From: Neoarius graeffei
Taxonomy: Eukaryota; Chordata; Actinopteri; Siluriformes; Ariidae
Reading direction: 5' to 3'
Length of the DNA: 64,000 nucleotides
Assembly: GCF_027579695.1 (NCBI RefSeq)
Contig: NC_083569.1
Coordinates: forward strand, 72,442,149 to 72,506,148
This document shows, piece by piece, positions 1 through 11,220 of this stretch. Position 1 is the first letter of the stretch, and each line of letters opens with the position of its first letter. The notes beneath the pieces were generated by a model, which saw nothing but the letters and a program-made list of their open reading frames with translations, did not search any database and was not told the DNA's origin. Both the position numbers and the translations under genes were made by a program.

Positions 1-819
1 CTTTTCTCCCCCTGCGCATTAGTGTTAGTTTATGTTGCATATAAGGTTGATTTGTTAATTACAATAACCATAAACCAGTATTAACATACAGCCTTCATTT
101 CATTTCATTTCATTTCATTTCATGTGTCTTCATTTCAAGATTGTGTGTGCGTGTGTGTGTTGTGCGTGGGTGAGATGACACTGTTCATGGCACCTGAACC
201 ATCACATGACTGAAGTCTGTACTCTCCTAAAAGGGATCTTTCAGGCTTCTTAAAAAAATCATACACCTAGGAATAAGGATTAAATCTATAATCAAAGGGG
301 TTCCTCGGATCCTCCATCTTGGGAACCATTAAAAGTTGTACTATATGTGGAAGTGCTTCTCCGTCTGAGAGGGTTTCAAGTCAAAACTTTTTTTTTAAGA
401 AACGTAAGAACCTATATCCAAACACCAGTTGAAGGCACAGCACTGTGCAAAAGTCTGAGATACTCTAATAGAGTAGCTTTAAATAGAAATTCTTGTCTTA
501 GATGTTTATTTTATGCCTTTAGCATTATTGAGTCAGTAAAGCATTTCACATTTCCAAACATTACTTTCACTCATTAATTTACATCTTTCATTTTTATATT
601 CTAACAACAGCAACAACAACAACAACAACAGAATGTTAGGGAAACGTTTGTCTGTCAGTAAAAAAGTGACATATTACATAATACACCACTCGTCAGACAA
701 AAAACAAAAACATAATGAGGCTATCAGGTTTAACCTGTAAGAGAGAGAGAGAAAGAGAGAGAGGCAAGTGTGACAGTCACACATTTTTAATCTCCAGAAA
801 AATGGCAGCAGATCATCTG
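1..819. other. No gene seen; AT-rich DNA with simple repeats
   Basis: No convincing coding region is visible. The stretch holds a (TTTCA)n tract at about 93-123, a GT-rich tract at about 141-165, a (CAA)n tract at about 608-631 and a GA-rich tract at about 738-763. The short open frame at 347-577 has no recognisable motif and looks like chance. Confidence 0.6.
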
Positions 820-1177
820 AGATCTCATCATCTGTAGCCGCTTTATCCTGTTCTACAGGGTCACAGGCAAGCTGGAGCCTATCCCAGCTGACTATGGGTG
901 AAAGGCGGGGTACACCTTGGACAAGTCGCCAGGTCATCACAGGGCTGACACATAGACACAGACAACCATTCACATTCACACCTACGGTCAATTTAGAGTC
1001 ACCAGTTAGCCTAACCTGCATGTCTTTGGACTGTGGGGGAAACCGGAGCACCCGGAGGAAACCCACACGGACAACATGCAAACTCCGCACAGAAAGGCCC
1101 TCGCTGGCCACGGGGCTCGAACCCAGACCTTCTTGCTGTGAGGCGACAGCGCTAACCACTACACCACCGTGCCACCC
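820..1177 (-). mobile_element. tRNA-derived V-SINE-like copy 1
   Basis: Read on the minus strand the element starts with GGGTGGCACGGTGGTGTAGT, has a pol III A box (TGGTGTAGTGG) and a degenerate B box, then the V-SINE core (GTTTCC..GGTGCTCCGGTTTCC and CAAAGACATGCAGG) and ends with GGATAAAGCGGCTACAGAT. It is nearly full length, and the open frames on both strands here are repeat shadows. The same family recurs through the window and serves below as the reference copy. Confidence 0.9.
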
Positions 1178-1564
1178 TTATCTGAGATACTTAGAAAAAA
1201 CTTACCAGTCTAATTCCATATAAAACTGCACAAAATGTACCTGAGGCTACTGATGCATTTTTAAAGCACATGCTCATAACACCAAATAGTATTTCATTAT
1301 TTTGCTGTTTACAGCATATTCTATGTATAGAAACATTTAATTTAATTTTCATTCATAGCTTTTGAAGCTATTGTTGCTTTACAGCATTTCTTTCAACATG
1401 CAGCAGCATTGTATGTGTATGAAAAGTAACAGATGTTCACCAGTGGTAATGTTGCTGCACGCAAAATATGATGAGTATCTAATATCAAATTTACCACAAT
1501 AACACTAAGTCATAATTGCAAGAAACTTGCTCTTTATTACAAGTTTAATATTTTTCTGCTATAA
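1178..1564. other. No gene seen
   Basis: AT-rich DNA between a SINE and the 3' end of a LINE. I see no open frame of note, no splice-bounded exon and no strong repeat. Confidence 0.5.
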
Positions 1565-4560
1565 ACGTACCTCTGCTCAGTCTGGACACATTGTCAGTGG
1601 TGTTCCTGGGATCATTGGGTATTTTGGGTCTTTCAACATCATACACACTCCTCCAGGTGACCCCACCAGGGTTAATCAGACCCCAGCATGTGTCTAGACA
1701 GCTCTATACTCTATCCCCATGGATCTCCTCTTTTTAGCCACAACCATCTTGAGGCTCTCTCAGCCGCTTCGATGGTGCTGCAGATAGTGCTCCTCTCACC
1801 TTCGAAACTACTGAAGGCTCTGGCTAGAGAACTAGCCACGAATCCCCTACAGCTGACTTTCACTGGGAGATACCTGGCTCTCCATCCTGACTGCTGACAA
1901 TTGCTGATCAGTTCCGCGTAGTTGTAGAGCTTCCTTTCGAAGGCTTCATCCAAGTGATCTTTCCATGGCACTGTTAGCTCCAGCAGCACCACTTGCTTGG
2001 TGGATTCAGACACAAGGACAATGTCTGGTCACAGGGTAGTGACTGCAATGTGGCTTGGGAACTTCAGCTGCTGTCTGAGGCCCATCGATAGTTGCCAGTC
2101 TCCTGCTCAGGTCAGGATGCCTGCAAATGATGATCTCTTGGCAGGATTTGGCTGCTGTCCAGCTCTGACAAAGGCAATGGTCTTCTTGGAGGGTTGGCAT
2201 CGCTTTGCCCAATCATGTCCAGTGCTGATTGCTTTGGTGATAGTCTTCAGGACCTGATTGTGCCTCCATCAGTACTGTTCCTCTCTAAGTGCCTTTGTAC
2301 AGCTACTGAGGATGTGTTCTAGGGTTCCTTGTTTGGAACACAGTAGGTATTCTGGTGACTCTGCTTTGTCCAAGTGTGCAGATTTGATGGGCTTGGAAGA
2401 ACATCGTATACTGCCTGGGTGAGAAATTTGATGCGGTGAGGCTCAGCTTTTCAGAGCTTAGACACTTTTCTCTCAACCGTATTCTCCCATCTAGTCCACA
2501 TTCTCTGCTGCTTCATTCCCACCACCTTGCAGGATCTCATCTCCTCCACTGCTGCTCTCACCTCATCCTGCACTAGGCGGGACCCTTCCTTCCCTCTGAT
2601 GGAATTTGGGGGAGTTAGAAAGGATCCTAGCCTGGCTCGGCCTTGAGTGACCACTCTGACCACCCTCCTGTGATGCAGCCTTGTCTCCGCTTCCTGAACA
2701 GCATCCTCTGTCCTCCACTTTCTACCAGTCCTCACTTGGATCCCTGCATTGGCCACCATTGGATTACTTGAGTCTCTGCACTGTACCACTTCTCTGGCTC
2801 TTGTTACTTTAAATTCTTCCTCCAAGGATTTGAAGGGCAGTTGCAATTTGTTGTGTCCATAGAGTGCGATGCTGCTCAGGCTCTTTGGCAGCCTTAACCA
2901 TCTCCTGAGGTACAGTAGTTGCTGACCTTTCTCTCCAATGTCTCAACAGTTGAGAGTGAGACTGCATAGACAAGGAGGGGCTACAGGATTCTGGGAAGAA
3001 TGCCATGTTGGTAGATCCAGGCTTTAAACATCCCAGGTAGGCCAGACTTGTCCACGGCTTTCAGCCAGCCATCCAATGCCGTGCAAGCTGACTGAATGGA
3101 TGCTGTGTCCTTCAGAGAGCTGTCAGAAACCTTGCCCAAACTCTTGACTGGCTTCTCTGTGATGGCTGTGCCTGGAACTTGTAAACTGGAACTTGTCCTC
3201 CACCATGCCCTTTCTCAGCACCATGGATCTTGATTTAGCTGGTCTGAAATGCATCCATCTGTTTTTCCAACTCCTTCAGAATCCACTGGCAGCCTGGGAC
3301 TGAATCTGTGATGACTGTGAGGTCATCTATAAATGCCCTGATGGGTGGTTGCCATTGAGCAGATTTCATTTTAGGCCCTCTACACTCTGGTTCAGCAGAC
3401 TTGGTAAACATGTTCATGACAATGGTAAACAGCATTACAGAGAGGGAGTACACCCTGTAATGATGCCAATCTCTACCTTGTCCCAGCTTGATGTTATCAT
3501 TCCTGAAGAGACCCTCATCCTGAAATTATTGTAATTATCAGCGATGAGTTATTGGATCCTGCTGGGGACATGATGTTTAGTCAGTGTAAACTATACCAGC
3601 TTATGTGGAATGGAACCATAAGCATTTGCCAGGTCGAGCCATAACATGAACTGGTTTCCTCTATTCTCTCTGGCGTCCCTGATGAGCTGTGACACCACAC
3701 CAATGTGTTCCAGACAGCCTGGCATCCCTGACATGCCTCCCTTCTGGACTGATGTATTGATGTCTGTGTTCTTAGCCAGGTAGGTGCACAATCACTTGGA
3801 GATGGCACTGAAGAAGATCTTTGCCTCAAAACACTACAGAGAGATGATGTGGAACTGCTCTATCTGGATGGAATTTTCCTCCTTTGGGATGCATACCCCT
3901 TCAGCCTCTCTGCACTGTTCTGGGGTTTTCCCTCTTCTCCAGAAAACTTGCAAAATTTTCCACAAATGTAGCAAGAGTTTGGGACAGTTCTTGTACACTT
4001 TATATGAAGTGCCACTTGGTCCTGGAGCAGAGCTTGCCCTTGCCTTACAGATGACCTCTCTGACCTCTTTCAACTGCACCTCTGACAGGCCAAACTGCAC
4101 TTGCAATTCAGGAGGATCTATTAGGATGTTACACTCTTCCAACTCCTGCTCTCTCTCTGGGTCACTGTGTCTGCCTCAGATGTTAGTCTATTTCGTCCTG
4201 TAAGCAGACCAGCTTCCCAGTGCGCTTTTGCCCTAGCAGCTCTTTGGTGAACTTGAAGAGGTTGACGATGAAGGCTGCATGTTTCTGGGCCCTTTCACCC
4301 TGCTGTCTCCGATGCCACTTGGTCTGGCAGAGGACCTTGATCTTCTTACAAAAGATACACATCAGCTGGGCCAAGCCAATGTGCTCTTCCTTTCCTGCTT
4401 CTTTGTACTGAGTCTTCAATGCTTTCATCTCCTGCCTGATATTGTAGATCCTCACCGCTCTATGGTTCTTTTTGTAGTGTGTTCTGAAGCCTTTCTTTTC
4501 CTCTTCTCCAAACCATTCAGTGGCAATGCTGACAATGATGGTGGTCATGGCTTGTATCTA
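1565..4560 (-). pseudogene. Decayed non-LTR retrotransposon with restriction-like endonuclease tail
   Basis: Minus-strand frames read in order through one LINE polyprotein. An N-terminal stretch (about 4548-4183) precedes RT start motifs (APGPSGTSYKVYK and a PEQCREAEGVCIPKEE block, about 4142-3834). RT motif A is seen as WLDLANAYGSIPHK (about 3650-3600) with IQKGG.SGMPGCLEH just before it. The catalytic block reads AFIDDLTVITD (about 3320) in place of xADD. The C-terminus (about 2013-1711) carries VVLLELTVPWKD, the pattern of the PD-(D/E)XK-like endonuclease of early-branching LINEs (R2/NeSL-type), and ends near YDVERPKIPNDP. Several frameshifts and stops make it inactive. The assignment to RLE-type LINEs rests on remembered family patterns; the clade is uncertain. 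Confidence 0.65.
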
Positions 4561-4922
4561 TCGGCCTCTCTCTTCCCCATTGCCTCCAGAATATGGTCAA
4601 CATCATCATCAAACTGTTTCCACAGTGTCATCATGTTTGCTGTAGGCCATTTCAAATACTGAAAAAAGTTTAATAGTCACACCACTGGATAAGCAGTAGA
4701 CTGTCTTACGTGTGAATGTCAATTTGAAACTGGTGGCACTGCTCTGCTGTGACCCGGGCTACCTCATGCTGCTGCTTTAGCATTTTAAGTGTTTTTGTCG
4801 TTATTTGTGGGGTCTTTTTTAACTTTTTAACCATTTTTTTTATTCAACACGGTGCCTGATCGTGCAAAACAATGTTGCTTTTTTTAAGAGGACTGTTTGT
4901 GGCTTTTATTGTCTGGCTTATG
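4561..4922. other. No gene seen; probably 5' flank of the LINE
   Basis: This stretch lies just upstream, on the minus strand, of the decayed LINE and may include its 5' end. It has T-rich runs near 4800-4840 and no recognisable coding feature. Confidence 0.45.
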
Positions 4923-4924
4923 TG

Positions 4925-5308
4925 GGTGGCACGGTGGTGTAGTGGTTAGCACGGTCGCCTCACAGCAAGAAGGTTCCGGGTTCGAACCCAGCGGCTGGCG
5001 CGGGCCTTTCTGTGTGGAGTTTGCATGTTCTCCCCGTGTCTGCGTGGGTTTCCTCCGGGTGCTCCGGTTTCCCCCACAATCCAAAGACATGCAGTTAGGT
5101 TGATGTGGGGCGGCCTTGGGCTGAGGTGCCCTTGAGCAAGGTACCTGACCCCTGACTGCTCCCCGGGTGCTCTGGTGTGGCTGCCCACACTCTGGTGTGG
5201 CGCTCTGGTGTGTGTGTGTGTTCACTGCTTCAGATGGGTTAAATGCAGAGGATGAATTTCACTGTGCTTGAAGTGTGCATGTGACGAATAAAGGTTCTTC
5301 TTCTTATA
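4925..5308 (+). mobile_element. V-SINE-like copy 2 with a different 3' tail
   Basis: The 5' two thirds match the common SINE: GGTGGCACGGTGGTGTAGTG head, B box GGGTTCGAACCC at about 4978, and the V core to about 5095. After GACATGCAGTTAGGTTGATG the sequence departs. Instead of the usual GACCCTGTAGAACAGG end it runs through TGGGCTGAGGTGCCCTTGAG and ends with AATTTCACTGTGCTTG, GTGACGAATAAAGG and a (TTC)n tail. This is a separate SINE subfamily sharing head and core but using another LINE-type 3' tail. Confidence 0.85.
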
Positions 5309-8300
5309 TCATGCCGCCCCTCACCAGAAGGTGCTGGCGCTATGCCGACTGCGCTGCTGAGTTACACCCAGGACCAGCTCCTGCTTCTCCGTATCAACTA
5401 CACACCGGCCCCCCAGCTACCGTGTGAACTGCTGGCTCGACACCCGGAGAGATGCTGCAGGAGACGGACACGGAAGAAGGAGAAACGTGACGGAGTACGA
5501 CAGAGACTACGGAGAAGAGCTAATAGACCACCACTGCCCTCCATGCTTCTCTGTAATGTCCACTCCCTGAAGAACAAGGTTGAGGAGCCCAGAGCCAACG
5601 CCAGGTTTCTCCACGAGTACTGGGAATCATGCCTGCTCGTGTTCACTGAGACGTGGCTGCAGGAGGACGTGCCCGATTCACTAGTTTCCCTGGATGGCTT
5701 CTCGTTGGTGCGCTCTGATAGGAACGACAACTCTGGCAAGAGCAAAGGTGGTGGCACCTGTGTCTACATCAACAACCTGTGGTGCTCGCAGTTCACCACG
5801 AGAGAGTCGATCTGTAATCCCGACATTGAACTGGTACCGGTATGTTTAAGCCTGAGACCCTTCTACCTGCCACGTGAATTTGGGGAATATTTTACTATGT
5901 ACTGCATATATCCTGCCTGGGGGTAGTGCTGCTAAGGCAGCTAATATCATAGCAGACTGTGTTCCCAGACAGCTGAAACGCACCCCTGAAGCACCATGTT
6001 TTATTCTAGGCGATTTTAATCATTGTAAACTTGAGGCTACTTTACCTGGGTTCAGCCAATATGTTAACTGTAATACCAGAGGAAAAAACACATTGGATAA
6101 ATGTTATGGAAATATAAAAAATGCCTATACTGCTAAGGTTAAACCTCCTTTAGGGTCCTCTGATCACAACACTGTCCATTTAATCCCTACTTACAAGTCC
6201 CTGCTTAAAAGCAACAAACCACAAGTTAAAACTGTTTCTATATGGAACAATGATAGTGTAGAAACTCTGAAAAGCTGCTTCTCTTGCACCAACTGGGAAC
6301 TCTTTCATAGTCTGGAACTAGAGGAGGCCACAGTTACTATCACAGATTATATTAAGTTGTGTAAAGATAATGTGTTAACTCAAAAATCTATCACTATGTA
6401 CCCAAATAATAAATCTTATATCTCCAAGGAGATTAAAGAGTACATAGTACAGAGGAAAGTAGCATTTAAGAATGGGGACTTATTAAGCATGAAAAACACA
6501 CAGAAGGAACTTAATCACAAACTAAGGACTGCTAGGAGGAAGGAGAGGGAGAAATTTGAATCTCACTGCTCAGGTATGAATACTAAAAAACTATGGGACT
6601 TTATGAAAACCATGACAAACATGACTCCAGCTAAGAGGTGTATCAATGTGTTAAATGAGGAGGAAAAGGCTAATGAGCTGAATAACTTTTTTTGCCGATT
6701 TGACTCAAGAGACTTCTCATATGAGAAGAAAATAGCTATGGATGGTGTACCTGAATCAGGCCCTGGAGTAATCACTACTGACCAGCATGCTGTGGAGAGA
6801 CTTTTTTTCATGCATCTGCCCCAGAAAGGCCTCTGGTCCAGATGGCATCTCTGGGCGCCTACTGAAGTCCTGTAGCAAAGAACTGGCAGAAGCCTGGTGT
6901 CCCATCTTCCAGAAATCACTAGACACTCATTCTGTTCCCTCTATCTGGAAAAGTTCTGTTATCATTCCTGTGCCTAAAACAGCAAGCTGTAATAATAATA
7001 ATAATAATAATAATAATGACTACTGTCCTGTTGCACTGACTTCGTTGGTAATGAAGTGTTTTGAGAAAATCATGATCAATTTCTTGAAGACAGAAGTTAG
7101 TGGTTTTGTAGATCCCTTTCAGTTTGCTTACAGGTGCAACAGAAGTACTGAAGATGCCATTTTAGCTGTGACCCACCTTATTAATAAGCACTTGGAGGAT
7201 TCTAGCTCATTTGCACATCTTTTATTGGTTGATTTTAGTTCAGCTTTTAATACATTGCAGCCACATCTTTTAAAGAGCAGATTAAATGATTTTGATGTTC
7301 ATCCTTTTATTATTAAATGGTACTTTTCGTTTTTAACAAATCGCAGACAGCGGGTCCGTGTTAACGGAACTTTATCTGAAACTAAAACTCTAAGCACAGG
7401 TGCACCAGAGGGATGCGTGAGTTCACCGGTTCTGTTCACTCCGTACACAGATGCGTGTAGAAGTTTTTATACAAACAATCACATCATTAAGTTCTCAGAC
7501 GACACTGCAATTTTATCACTGTTGAAAAAGAATCATGATATATCTGACTACTTTCTGGAAATTCAGAGGTTTGTTGAGTGGTGCGATGATAACCACCTCA
7601 TTCTGAATGTGAATAAGACGGAAGAAATGGTGTTCGACCCTCGAGGAGTGGGTGACCACAGGCCCGTGGTCATCCACAATCAAGCCATTGCCCAGGTGCA
7701 GTCATACAAATATCTGGGTGTCTTTATTGACAACGCACTCACCTGGAGCACACATGTCGACAGCCTCTGTTGCAGACTACAGCAACAGTTGCATTTTCTT
7801 TGTCGTCTGAGAATTCATGGTGTTGATCAAAGATTTATGTTGATTTTTTATAAGGCAGTCTTAGAAAGTCTGATCAGGTATAGTATCACAGCTTGGTTTG
7901 GTAACCTCTCTGTGCAGCTAAAGAACAAACTGCTTCGGCTAATTCATGCTGCTGGAAAAATTATTGGTGTTAAAGAGCACTTCTCCATTCAGAGTATTTA
8001 TGAACAGGCCACTCTGCAACAAGCAAATAAGATTATCTGCGATCCATCACACATCATGCGTGGCAAGTATGAGCTGCTACCATCTGGTAGAAGGTTTAGA
8101 GTTCCTCACTGCAGGCTGAACAGATTTAAAAACTCATTTGTTCCTGTGTCAATTAAGCTGGTAAACAAGGTCAGATAAGACCAGAGCACAGATGACTTGT
8201 GGTTGTTTGTTTTGCACAGGTTAGCATTTTTACTTATTAGAATTTTAGCATTTTATTACAGCTATTAGGTGTTATTTATTCATTCTCTTATTTATTTTTT

Positions 8301-8497
8301 TTATTTATTTTTTTTTAAATTCACAATGTTTCTTGCACGTTTAGGCACCTTGTATGATATGGATGCACATATCTATTGTATGTTTGTTATTGTGTTGTGT
8401 TGTATGTTCTGTGTTGTGGCTGCAGCATGGGCGAATGGCCCAGAACAAATTTCTCACTTTGTGAGACAATAAAGTTAATCTTGAATCTTGATAAATG
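5309..8497 (+). mobile_element. LINE of the CR1/L2/Rex1 group, nearly full length but frameshifted
   Basis: Starts next to the SINE tail with ATGCCGACTGCGC at 5342 and ends with an AATAAAG-containing 3' UTR (about 8468) and a short TTGAATCTTGATAA terminus near 8493, typical of teleost L2/Rex1-like LINEs. It encodes an apurinic endonuclease domain followed by reverse transcriptase (see the pseudogene entry). The insertion is on the + strand. I could not identify a target-site duplication with confidence. Confidence 0.8.
5342..8178 (+). pseudogene. LINE ORF2 (endonuclease-reverse transcriptase), two frameshifts
   Basis: Three overlapping frames together cover an ORF2. Frame 1 (5342-5926) has the endonuclease start LLCNVHSLKNK and FTETWLQEDV. 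Frame 2 (5874-6875) carries ILGDFNHC and SSDHNTV, which are endonuclease motifs, then a linker. Frame 3 (6787-8178) has RT with ASGPDGISGRLLK, VDFSSAFNTLQPH (motif A), GAPEGCVSSPVLF (motif B) and FSDDTAILS (motif C, S in place of A), then the C-terminal YKYLGVFID block. The breaks near 5900 and 6830 disrupt the protein. An AAT microsatellite at about 6992-7017 adds a run of asparagines without breaking frame. The family is known to replicate by target-primed reverse transcription; this copy is probably dead. Confidence 0.8.
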
Positions 8498-8656
8498 ACA
8501 AGCCAGGTTATGGAACATGATGACAAATAGCCAGAAGGTTTTGTTGGAAATTGGCATGTCAGATGCTTATTAGTTTGAAGGCAGTCTGGAAAAATGTTTA
8601 AATATGGATTTTAGCCAAATGAAGCAAACAAAAACAATTGAACGCTTTTATACGTA

Positions 8657-9798
8657 CAGTGGTGCTTGAAAGTTTGTGAACCCTTTAGAATTTTCTCTAT
8701 TTCTGCATAAATATGACCTAAAACATCATCAGATTTTCACACAAGTCTTAAAAGTAGATAAAGAGAACCCATTTAAACAAATGAGACAAAAATATTATAC
8801 TTGGTCATTTATTTATTGAGGAAAATGATCCAATATTACATATCTGTGAGTGGCAAAAGTACATGAACCTTTGCTTTCAGTATCTGGTGTGACCCCCTTG
8901 TGCAGCAATAACTGCAACTAAACGTTTTCGGTAACTGTTGATCAGTCCTGCACACCGGCTTGGAGGAATTTTCTGTCCACAAAACTTTTTTTCCAATAGC
9001 TTTCTGGCTTGTCCACGTGATCTTTAGCAAACTGCAGACGAGCAGCAATGTTCTTTTTGGAGAGCAGTGGCTTTCTCCTTGCAACCCTGCTATGCACACT
9101 ATTGTTGTTCAGTGTTCTCTTGATAGTGGACTCATGAACATTGGCTAATGTTAATGTGAGACAGGCCTTCAGTTGCTTAGAAGTTACCCTTAGGTCCTTT
9201 GTGACCTCGCTGACGATTACATGCCTTGCTCTTGGAGTGATCTTTGTTGGTCGACCACTTCTGGGGAGTTCTCTAACAACGGTCTTGAATTTCCTCCATT
9301 TGTACACAATCTGTCTGACTGTGGATTGGTGGAGTCCAAACTCTTTAGAGATGGTTTTGTAACCTTTTCCAGCCTGATGAGCATCAACAACGCTTTTTCT
9401 GAGGTCCTCAGAAATCTCCTTTGTTTGTGCCATGATACACTTCGACAAACGTGTTGTGAAGATCAGACTTTGATAGATCCCTGTTCTTTAAATAAAACAG
9501 GGTGCCCACTCACACCTGATTGTCATCCCATTGATTGAAAACACCTGACTCTAATTTCACCTTCAAATTAACTGCTAATCCTAGAGGGTCACATACTTTT
9601 GCCACTCACAGATATGTAATACTGGATCATTTTCCTCAATAAATAAATGACCAAGTATAATATTTTTGTCTCATTTGTTTAACTGGGTTCTCTTTATCTA
9701 CTTTTAGGACTTGTGTGAAAATCTGATGATGTTTTAGATCATATTTATGCAGAAATATAGAAAATTCTACAGGGTTCACAAACTTTCAAGCACCACTG
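8657..9798 (-). mobile_element. Tc1-like transposon, internally deleted
   Basis: Inverted ends CAGTGGTGCTTGAAAGTTTG (8657) and its complement ending at 9798 are flanked by TA at 8655-8656 and 9799-9800, the Tc1/mariner target duplication. The inverted repeats run about 200 bp. The element is 1142 bp, shorter than a full Tc1 (about 1.3-1.6 kb), and its transposase lacks the catalytic half. Confidence 0.9.
8942..9448 (-). pseudogene. Tc1 transposase, N-terminal half only
   Basis: The 168-residue frame keeps the bipartite paired-like DNA-binding region: an EISEDLRKSVVDAHQAGKGY helix-turn-helix, a GRPTKI AT-hook-like linker near residue 65, a second HTH, and an ARLQFAKDH stretch before the catalytic core. 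The frame ends at VDRKFLQAGVQD, and no DDE triad is found downstream before the inverted repeat. It could bind the ends but not cut. It is a non-autonomous copy, possibly mobilised in trans in the past. Confidence 0.85.
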
Positions 9799-10228
9799 TA
9801 TATAAAAACACTGATATATGTGTTGCATTGATGTTTTCTGGGGGTTGGGGAGGAGGGTAAGACACTTCCCTTCAAATTTACAGAAAAATACCAGAGAACA
9901 AGAAAAAAAACTTTTACATGCATGTTATATATTTTTTTAAATAGTCGCAGTCGTAGCAGTCAAGCTTGATGAGGAAGAGGATGCAAATAATTAATAATTA
10001 TAACAATTTTTGAATGTATGAAACAGGTTTGGTCATTTTAGATTTCAATATAGTATCATTATGTTAGCTTCACTAAGTTTCATTCTTAATAATGTTTTCC
10101 AGATCGCTTCAAAACCACTTGCTGTTTCCTCTCTTCCACTGCAGCACAGTTGTGCTGATGTGCTGGTCAATGTGTCGTAACAGCGCCATCTCGTGGCTAT
10201 ATGCATATTACATTCTGTTCAGTTGCAC
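9799..10228. other. No gene seen
   Basis: Mostly unique AT-rich sequence without an open frame of interest. One CTCF-like motif near 10182 is listed separately. Confidence 0.5.
10182..10197 (-). promoter_or_regulatory. CTCF-like motif
   Basis: The minus strand reads GCCACGAGATGGCGCT, close to the vertebrate CTCF core (CCAC.AG.GGGCGC-like). It is a motif match only. It lies about 16 kb upstream of the first coding exon of the cornifelin-like gene, outside any recognised repeat. Confidence 0.3.
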
Positions 10229-10330
10229 ACTGGATAGATAGATTCTTTATTGTCATTGCACATTCCGATATAACGAAACACTGTTTGAGGGCTCAGATAA
10301 CAGCAGCATATCAGTAAGATAAATAAATAA
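10229..10330 (-). mobile_element. LINE 3'-end fragment
   Basis: GATTCTTTATTGTCATTGCA at about 10240 is the reverse complement of the AATAAAG-type 3' terminus of teleost LINEs seen elsewhere in this window. Only about 100 bp is left, a strongly 5'-truncated insertion on the minus strand. Confidence 0.5.
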
Positions 10331-10338
10331 ATAACCTT

Positions 10339-10453
10339 GTGAGATGTCAGTAGGAAAGAAATTTTTTACTATAGAACTTTAATCTATATTGCAATCTCCT
10401 AACCCCCCCCCCCCCCCCCCCCCCCCAATTTTCTTTCCTACTGACATCTCACT
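10339..10453. repeat. Inverted repeat around a C24 homopolymer
   Basis: GTGAGATGTCAGTAGGAAAG (10339) and its complement ending at about 10453 are arms of about 25 bp with one nucleotide difference. The roughly 63-bp interior includes 24 consecutive C at 10403-10426. It may be a small foldback element. Confidence 0.7.
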
Positions 10454-10581
10454 AAGTGACCATTTTTATCCAAAGCGATTTACAAATGAGGGTAATTCCA
10501 ACTCCAAATATGAAGAAGACAGATAAATGTTATGTTTTGAGTCAAAGAACAATAGCAGCCTAATATTTGTAATAATAACAG

Positions 10582-10582
<1 letters not shown>

Positions 10583-10622
<40 letters not shown>
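10583..10622. repeat. (CA)n microsatellite
   Basis: An uninterrupted CA dinucleotide tract, immediately followed by the palindrome at 10624. Confidence 0.9.
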
Positions 10623-10623
<1 letters not shown>

Positions 10624-10626
<3 letters not shown>

Positions 10627-10669
10627 AATAACATGCAAAATCTCACAAGTGCACTTGTGAGATTTTGCA

Positions 10670-10721
<52 letters not shown>

Positions 10722-10963
10722 GTTATTATTATTATTATTAAAGTTATTATTGTTATTATAAAGTTTTCCAACAATAACTAAAACATGCTGAAATAAGTTT
10801 CTTAACATGCAGGCTAAAACAGTTAATTACTATAGTAATTAACTGTTTTAGCCTATATGTTATGAAACTTATTTCAGCATGTTTTAGTTATTGTTGGAAA
10901 ACTTTTCTGTTTGGCTGTTATATCTTTTTTATTTTTAGCCAACCTAATAATGATGACAACATC

Positions 10964-11022
<59 letters not shown>

Positions 11023-11220
11023 CTCATTCTCATTATCTCTAGCCGCTTTATCCTGTTCTACAGGGTCGCATACAAAATCTCACAAGTAGTAATTAACTGT
11101 TTTAGCCTATATGTTATGAAACTTATTTCAGCATGTTTTAGTTATTGTTGGAAAACTTTTGTTTGGCTTTTATATCTTTTTTTTTTAGCTAAACTAATAA
11201 TGATGACAGCATACTGTGAA
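10624..11220. repeat. Foldback/MITE-like cluster with two palindromes and a direct copy
   Basis: A perfect 56-bp palindrome (10624-10679, centre 10651/10652) is followed by an (ATT)n tract (to about 10740). Next comes a longer imperfect palindrome (10760-10906, centre 10832/10833, arms about 73 bp including AAACATGCTGAAATAAGTTT). After an (AAT)n tract (about 10964-11022) and a SINE scrap, AATCTCACAAGT and AGTAATTAACTG are joined directly at about 11076-11098, and the right arm of the second palindrome is repeated to about 11220. The ATT and AAT tracts sit in opposite orientation, so the whole is a family of hairpin-forming non-autonomous repeats. Its class is unknown. Confidence 0.6.
11025..11072 (-). 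mobile_element. SINE 3'-tail scrap
   Basis: CTCATTCTCATTATCTCTAG followed by CCGCTTTATCCTGTTCTACA is the reverse complement of the last 45 bp of the window's common SINE. It is embedded in the foldback cluster. Confidence 0.7.

Noticed and set aside
674-1223. Open frames on both strands (161 and 109 codons)
   Set aside because: They are shadows of the V-SINE-like repeat; the same protein-like strings recur at every SINE copy.
10560-10808. Poly-Asn open frame
   Set aside because: Produced by translating ATT/AAT and CA microsatellites.
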